The position numbers and the translations under genes were made by a program. The notes beneath the pieces were generated by a model. That model saw nothing but the letters and a program-made list of their open reading frames with translations, had not been told where the DNA came from and made no database searches. DNA of 64,000 nucleotides, taken from Nicotiana tabacum. Taxonomy: Eukaryota > Streptophyta > Magnoliopsida > Solanales > Solanaceae. Below are positions 58,660 through 64,000 of the stretch, piece after piece. The stretch covers positions 191,414,103 to 191,478,102 of the forward strand of contig NC_134101.1 in NCBI RefSeq assembly GCF_000715075.1, read 5' to 3'. Numbering within the stretch: position 1 is the first letter of the stretch; the number at the start of each line of letters is the position of its first letter.

Positions 58660-59768
58660 CAAAATGAAAAGAGGCAGGAAAGCTAAGATAGAGGGAAGGT
58701 GACTTCAGGGTCTGCGAACGCCGGCAGATCTACCTTGGGTCTCCTGATGGACTGAAGGCAACAACCCAACTCTAATCATGAGGTCCGGCATCGAAATCTG
58801 CACAGAAAGTGCAGAGTACAGTGTCAGTACAACCGACCCATGTAATGGTAAGTGCCGAGCCTAACCTCGGTGAAATAGTGACGAGGCTAGGACACGACAA
58901 ATAACATGAATCTGTGCATTTAAATCATATACGAGAAATGATAATAACGGGAAGGGGGAAAACATTCTAAGGGGAATGTCAAATTCTGAAAATAGTACAA
59001 TACATAAACATAATAAATATCATGCTTTGAACCAACAGAAAGAATAACATAGCAATATGTGCACGACATCACTCTTCGTGCTTTTACTCTCATCCTTACC
59101 ATAAGAAACAACAGAAACGGCACGGCATTACCCTTCGTGCATTAACTCTCTCATAATCATGGCACGACATTACCCTTCGTGCATTATCAATATCAGAATA
59201 CGGTACGACATCACCCTTCGTGCATTAACACTCATAGAATATGGCTCGACATCACCCTTCGTGTTTTATCACTCACTCACAAAACATTGCACGGCATCAC
59301 CCTTCGTGCTTTACACTCTTCTTTACCCAAACAACAGAAACAACAACAATCCAACAAGGGAATCATCAATAAACAACCTCGTTTCAACATTTAACTTCAC
59401 AATATAAATCTCAACTTGAGTCAATGCTCACAAATGTCCAATACCAGGAAAACATAATAAGACTTGTTTAACATGAAGAATAACCAGTTTAAACATGAGA
59501 AGTATGTATAAAGAAGCACAATAGTCACAAGTATAAGACTCACTCGCATGCTACGGCCCGATAATAACTTATAGATACTCGTCACCTCACCTAAAAGTCG
59601 TACTCAACAACTAAACAAGTAGTAGATAAGGCAACAATACCTAATCGCTCAAACTATGGTTAGCCACAACACTTACCTCGATTCCACAGCCGATCTCAAA
59701 GCTTAATCACAACTTTTCCTTTCACACAAACCTCCGGACCAATAAAATCTAGAAAATTACCAACCAGC
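58660..59768 (-). repeat. Antisense gypsy LTR fragment inside the LBD locus
   Basis: Shares with 32178-34941 the blocks GTACAACCGACC, TGCCGAGCCTAACCTCG, GTGACGAGGCTA and TTCCTTTCACACAAACC (approximate). It contains five to six tandem units with GGCACGRCATYACCCTTCGT (59058-59320). It is cut off at AATTACCAACCAGC, where the next repeat begins. No ORF. Confidence 0.7.
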
Positions 59769-60143
59769 ATTCATTTTTTACTTGAAATAAAAATTTAACA
59801 AAACTCCTTTTGATTAGCATTGGTTTTTAAAACTTGAAATACAGCATATTACTTATAAACTGTATTAACCTTATAAATTTTATACAATTCTACTCCTTAA
59901 TTATTGATTACTGAAAAAATAATTTTATAATTTATTCATATTAATTAAGCCTTATCTCCTGACTTTTTGAAGATCCAGTTATTGGCCTTATTTTTTTTTT
60001 TAAAGATTAATATGTCTGAATCTGAATATCATGATGTGTATTAAGATTAAAACGTTTGAATCTGAAAATACATCTGAATATTAAGATATGCATTAAGATA
60101 TGAATGCTAAATGATTAAGACTGTTTGATTTTTAATATCTGAA
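59769..60143 (+). repeat. Dispersed repeat, copy 2
   Basis: Close match to 42911-43287, same orientation, directly joined to the LBD 3' fragment. Confidence 0.85.
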
Positions 60144-60146
60144 CTA

Positions 60147-60375
60147 TATTTGGTATCAGTAATGTCACAAAACTAATAAAAACTCTCGAGGAAGAAGATA
60201 GGAAAAGAGCCGCGGATTCACTTGTTTGGGAAGCGTTTTGCCGGCAGAAAGATCCTGTGTTCGGTTCAATGGAGAGTATAGAAGAGTTGTGGAGGAACTC
60301 AAGTTGTACAAAAGCCAATACGAGCAAATTCTTCTAATGCCAGGCCAAGGCCCAATTGGTATGACGTACAATTAA
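60147..60375 (+). pseudogene. LBD gene, 3' fragment with a frameshift
   Basis: Begins inside the GAS block (FGISNVTKLIKTLEEEDRKR), repeating 62 bases of the 5' fragment with three differences, and continues with the C-terminal LOB-domain part (DSLVWEAFCRQKDPVFG). A 1-base loss near 60263 shifts the frame. In the other frame the expected EELKLYKSQYEQI tail runs to a stop at 60373-60375. The two fragments overlap, so they are not one gene simply cut by an insertion; they look like halves of two paralogues. Confidence 0.8.
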
Positions 60376-60444
60376 TGCAGCACAAGGGTTGAATAAATAA
60401 CAAAGCCAATTCTATGATGGAGTCTTGGCCGTGTAACAATAACA
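60376..60444. other. Short spacer between LBD fragment and LINE
   Basis: Host sequence up to the LINE target duplication; nothing else seen. Confidence 0.5.
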
Positions 60445-60457
60445 TCCATTTACAACA
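60445..60457. repeat. LINE target-site duplication, left copy
   Basis: TCCATTTACAACA, identical to 62747-62759. Confidence 0.88.
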
Positions 60458-62746
60458 ATAACAACAACAACATACCCAGTAAAATCCTACTAGTGGGATC
60501 TGCGGAGAGTAGAGTGTACGCAGACCTTAGCCCTATCCCGAAAAGGGCAGAGAGGCTGGAAAAGAGGCTGTTTCCAGGAGACTCTCGGCTCAACAGGAGA
60601 AGCAATAATATCAGAAAAGAAACAAGAGAAAAGACATGTAACAACAAAAGATACCAGAAAGAAAATAACCACAACAAATAAGTGACAGGACAATAACACA
60701 AAGCTATGCAAAACAACAATGTGAATACAACAATGACCGCTAACAAACCTAAATGAAACTCTACCAGACTACCCGGTACAAAGAGGGAAGAACTCTCGAC
60801 TACCTCCTAGCCTATCACCCTAATGCTCGACCTCCACATGTTCCTACCAAGAGCCATGTCCTCGGAAATCTGAAGCCGTGCCATGTCCTGCATGATCATC
60901 TCGCCCCAATACATCTTAAGCCGCCCTCTACCTCTTCTCGTACCTGCCAAAGTCAACCGCCCACACCTCTTAAATGATGCATCTATGCTTCTCCTCCGCA
61001 AGTGTCCGAACCATCTAAGCCGCGCTTCCCGCATCTTGTGGTCCACGGGAGCCACGCCCACCCTCTCCCGAATATCTTCATTCCGAATCTTATCCAGCCT
61101 AGTGTGCCCACACATCCATCTCAATATCCTCATTTCTGCTACTTTCATCTTCTAGATATGTGAATTCTTGACGGGCCAACACTCAGCTCCATACAACATG
61201 GCCGGTCTAACCACCACTTTATAGAACTTACCTTGAGTTTCGGTGGCACATTCTTGTCACATAGGAATCCAGACGCTAACCTCCATTTCATCCACCCCAC
61301 TCCAATATGGTGCGTAACATCCTCGTCAATCTCCCTGGATAATTGACCCTAAGTACTTAAAACTTTCTCTCTTGAGGATGGCTTGTGAGTCAAGCCTGAC
61401 TTCCACATATGCTTCCCCCGTCACATCGCTGAACTTACATTCCACATATTCTGTCTTAGTCCTACTCAACTTGAAACCTTTAGACTCTAGAGCATGCCTC
61501 CATACCTCTAGTCTCCCATTAACGTCGCCTCGCGTCTCATCAATCAGAACTATATCATCAGCGAACAACATACACCATGGCACCTTTCCTTGGATATGGT
61601 GTGTCAGTGCGTCCATCGCCAGAGCAAATAAAAACAAGCTGAACGTAGATCCTTGGTGTAATCCCATAACCACCAGAAAAGGCTCTGAGTCACTTCCTAC
61701 AGTCCTAACCCGAGTCATAGCTCGATCATACATATCCTTTATCGCCCTAATGTAAGCCACCGACACACATTTCACCTCCAGACACATCCAAAGGACGTCC
61801 CTAGGGAACTTGTCATATGCCTTCTCTAGGTCAATAAACACCATATGCAAATCCCTCTTCCTATCCCTATATAGTTCCATCAACCTCCTGATAAGGTGGA
61901 TAGCTTCCGTAGTAGAACGACCCGGCATGAACCCGAACTGGTTTTCTGATATAGACACCGCCCTCATTATCCTCCCTTCCACCACCCTCTCCCAGACTTT
62001 CATGGTATGACTTAGTAACTTGATACCCCTATAGTTGTTACAATTCTGGATATCCCCTTTGTTCTTATACACCGGAACCATTGTACTCCACCGCCACTCA
62101 TCAAGCATCCTCTTTGTCCTGAAGATAAAATTAAACAACCCAGCTGGCCACTCCAAGCCTGCCCTACCCGCATATCTCCAAAGTTCTACTAGAATCTCGT
62201 CAGGTCCAGTCGCTTTGCCCCGACTCATCTTACCCATCGCACCCACGACCTCCTCAAATTTAATGTGCCTACAATACCTAAAGTCTCAGTGACTCTCGGA
62301 GTGCTCCAATTGCCCTAACACGATGTTTTCATCCCCCTCTTCATTCAGAAGTTTATAAAAGTACGACTGCCATCTTTGCCTAATCTGGGCCTCTTCCATC
62401 AATACTCGACTGTTCTCGTCTTTGATATACCCCACTTGATCTAGAACGCGAGTCTTCTTCTCTCTCGCTTTGGCCAATCGAAATAACTTCTTATCCCCAC
62501 CTTTGCCCCAAGTTCCTCATAAAGTCGACAGAAAGCGGCAGTCTTAGCCTCTGCGACCGCTACTTTCACCTCCTTCTTAGCCTCCTTATATCTTTCTCTA
62601 TTCGCTCTCCTCTGATCCTCGTCGGTGCTCTCTACTAACTTAATATACGCCGCTTTCTTGGCTTCCGCTTTACCTTGGACCACGTCATTCCACCACCACT
62701 CTCCTCGGTGCCCGCCATAATAGCTTTTCGAAACTCCCAACACCTC
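60458..62746 (-). mobile_element. RTE-type LINE, 5'-truncated
   Basis: A minus-strand non-LTR element. Its 3' end is a simple (TTG)n-like tail at 60458-60471. The 3' untranslated region contains GGGATAGGGCTAAGGTCTGC (minus strand), a sequence shared with Solanaceae RTE/SINE tails. The reverse transcriptase follows. The 5' part starts within the region between endonuclease and RT; the endonuclease is missing. A perfect 13-bp duplication flanks it, so truncation happened at insertion, as is usual for LINEs. Confidence 0.88.
60807..62743 (-). pseudogene. LINE ORF2 remnant: reverse transcriptase and C-terminal region
   Basis: 62743-62288 encodes the charged linker before RT (RERYKEAKKEVKVAVAEAK), with a frame change near 62460 and a TGA near 62286. 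62283-61326 encodes the RT fingers and palm: [44 protein letters not shown] and the catalytic FADDIVLI. The frame breaks near 61340 and again before 61150. 61148-60807 encodes the RTE-type C-terminus ([19 protein letters not shown]). It would copy LINE RNA at nicked DNA. Multiple stops and shifts show it is dead. Confidence 0.88.
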
Positions 62747-62759
62747 TCCATTTACAACA
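62747..62759. repeat. LINE target-site duplication, right copy
   Basis: TCCATTTACAACA. Confidence 0.88.
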
Positions 62760-64000
62760 TGTCCAAAATAATATGGAGAAATTAAGAAGTGGTTGTAGTG
62801 GTTCCACTATTATTGTGCCACAACAAGCAATTGATGGTTTTACTAACCACTATTATCTTACATGTAGATATTTTGAAATACTTATTTGCACTTTTATACA
62901 TATTTTTAATTAACCACATTCTATATTTTTTCTACATTATCAATTTTTTTAAAAATATTTATAGATAATTGTAATCCAATTGATGTCAAGCGAATGGAAA
63001 ACTCATTGTGGGAGGTTGCTCTAGCTCATGAAATTAATGATCTAAACTTTCTTGTTTCTTTTTGGTTTCCCTTTTCTATTACCAATTTATTTGTATGCTT
63101 TACTCTAGAGATATAGATACATCTTGTTGCTTTTGAGTCCTTTTTCTCTTTATTTTTTTCCTTCCTCTAGAATCAACAAACAATAGTAGTTGTACTACTG
63201 TTAAGTAGCAAGTAAGAATATGCATTTGTAAAAGTAAAAGGGAAATAATGATAAATGAGCGGAAGACGCAACTTTTATATATCAATTCACATTTTGATTT
63301 GACTAGAGGTGAACCAATTGGAATGATGAACGATAACTGAAATGGTGAACTATAACAAGCTAGTTATTAGTTACCTCAAAAAGATTTTTCATGATTTTTA
63401 TTTTTTATTTTTTCTTATAAAAATTTTATTTTATGAAAAATTGTGATGACTGATAAAGACAGATCATTACTGAGGCTTTTGCTCCTGTCTAATACATAAT
63501 GGTTGAATTAACTAACTTTAGTTGGTTAATCTGATCATTGTTCTAATCATGATCATGCATGTATTTCGTGTATATCTCACCGGTGAATTTAAAAAACCTC
63601 GCTAATTGGTGTTACTTGTCAAAAGGAACACACGCTAAAAACTATCTTAAGCATAGCAATAGATACTAAGCCAATCTGCCTGAACTATTGAGATCAATAC
63701 AACCCAAGGTTAAATTCACTTTACTTCTCTTTTGAGGAGTAGCATTCTGAAAAGAGTCAGTCAAGGGCATAAAGTCATCGAAAAAAAATAAATTAAGTCA
63801 AAGAGACCATTGAGCACTCAGATATTGCATTTTGACGCATCAAATTCATATTTGGCCTATTTTATTGGTCGAGCTATTAAATGAATGGATTGAATAAACT
63901 CATTATGATTTCGTCAACCAAATTTATTCAAAACTAGATGGGAAACCATGGGCATGAATGGGATTCAACGGTATAATTTCTTTATCAGTTGATCTCTATG
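62760..64000. other. AT-rich right end of the window, no gene assigned
   Basis: No RNA gene, repeat border or complete frame that I can support. A short segment near 62991-63058 has a coding look (see rejected items). Confidence 0.5.

Noticed and set aside
62991..63058. Short segment reading NPIDVKRMENSLWE, with an AG acceptor before it, recalling the C-terminal part of nucleolar complex protein 4
   Set aside because: Only about twenty residues of loose similarity from memory, and no neighbouring exon confirmed.
1..64000. tRNA, rRNA or other classical RNA genes
   Set aside because: Nothing with a cloverleaf or conserved rRNA blocks was seen; the TCCCCAGCAG motifs resemble only the 3' arm of a tRNA.

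Overview
The window is nuclear DNA of a dicot plant. The repeat vocabulary (Ogre/Tat-like elements with 4-kb LTRs, the GTTCC...GTTCACATAA Stowaway type, the CAGTGGCGGAG and AGGGGTGTACA terminal-repeat families, an RTE-type LINE) matches what I know from Solanaceae; I cannot name the species. It is AT-rich, gene-poor and built mostly of nested transposable elements. Only two host genes look complete: a papain-family cysteine protease (36953-38762) and a small secreted cysteine-rich peptide (41757-42442). A LOB-domain (LBD) gene near the right end is broken into two pieces.

Layout. 1-13098: internal region and 3' LTR of an Ogre/Tat-like Ty3-gypsy element (element A); its 5' LTR lies left of the window. 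Its gag has four in-frame stops, and its pol is deleted from early reverse transcriptase to the integrase tail. 13099-14775: older LTR-retrotransposon debris. 14781-32007: a complete, young, non-autonomous relative (element B): two 4.2-kb LTRs differing at about 21 bases by hand count, a CTCTT target-site duplication, a tRNA-Arg-type primer site, a shortened gag and no pol. 32178-34941: an antisense gypsy LTR. 34981-36952: a MITE, a tandem repeat and AT-rich spacer. 36953-38762: the protease. 39671-41470: a TRIM-like element split by a solo copia LTR. 41757-42442: the cysteine-rich peptide, with a MITE in its intron. 42911-45150: dispersed repeats, GTGG-rich repeats and a hAT-like element. 45565-46583: a non-autonomous Mutator-like element carrying an array of 20-bp palindromes. 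46652-58208: a Stowaway-type MITE split by an 11.3-kb Mutator-like element. 58388-60375: the broken LBD locus with retrotransposon debris inside it. 60458-62746: a 5'-truncated RTE LINE on the minus strand with a 13-bp target duplication. 62760-64000: no gene recognised.

The large Mutator-like element (46782-58128) has two convergent genes. A plus-strand MULE transposase carries the first catalytic acidic residues, a SWIM finger and a zinc knuckle but three premature stops. A minus-strand, 11-exon gene encodes a DUF1985 domain plus a Ulp1-type (C48) SUMO-protease domain with an intact His/Asp/Cys triad and two 1-base frameshifts. This is the arrangement of the ULP-carrying (Kaonashi-type) MULEs. 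Almost every intron and spacer of this element holds copies of one palindrome, TTAAGGAC-loop-GTCCTTAA (roughly 70 copies in six blocks); the exons hold none that I saw.

The most interesting signals are RNA-structure-like and not explained by the protein-coding parts: (1) a stem-loop of about 45 bases occurring four times in each Ogre-like element, with four different but always complementary inner stems; (2) the palindrome blocks in the MULE introns; (3) about ten copies per Ogre-like element of a motif that is the reverse complement of the element's own primer-binding site; (4) leader repeats with conserved long-range stems; (5) fast-evolving 3' tandem arrays in which one seed unit is present 3 times in element A and about 20 times in element B.
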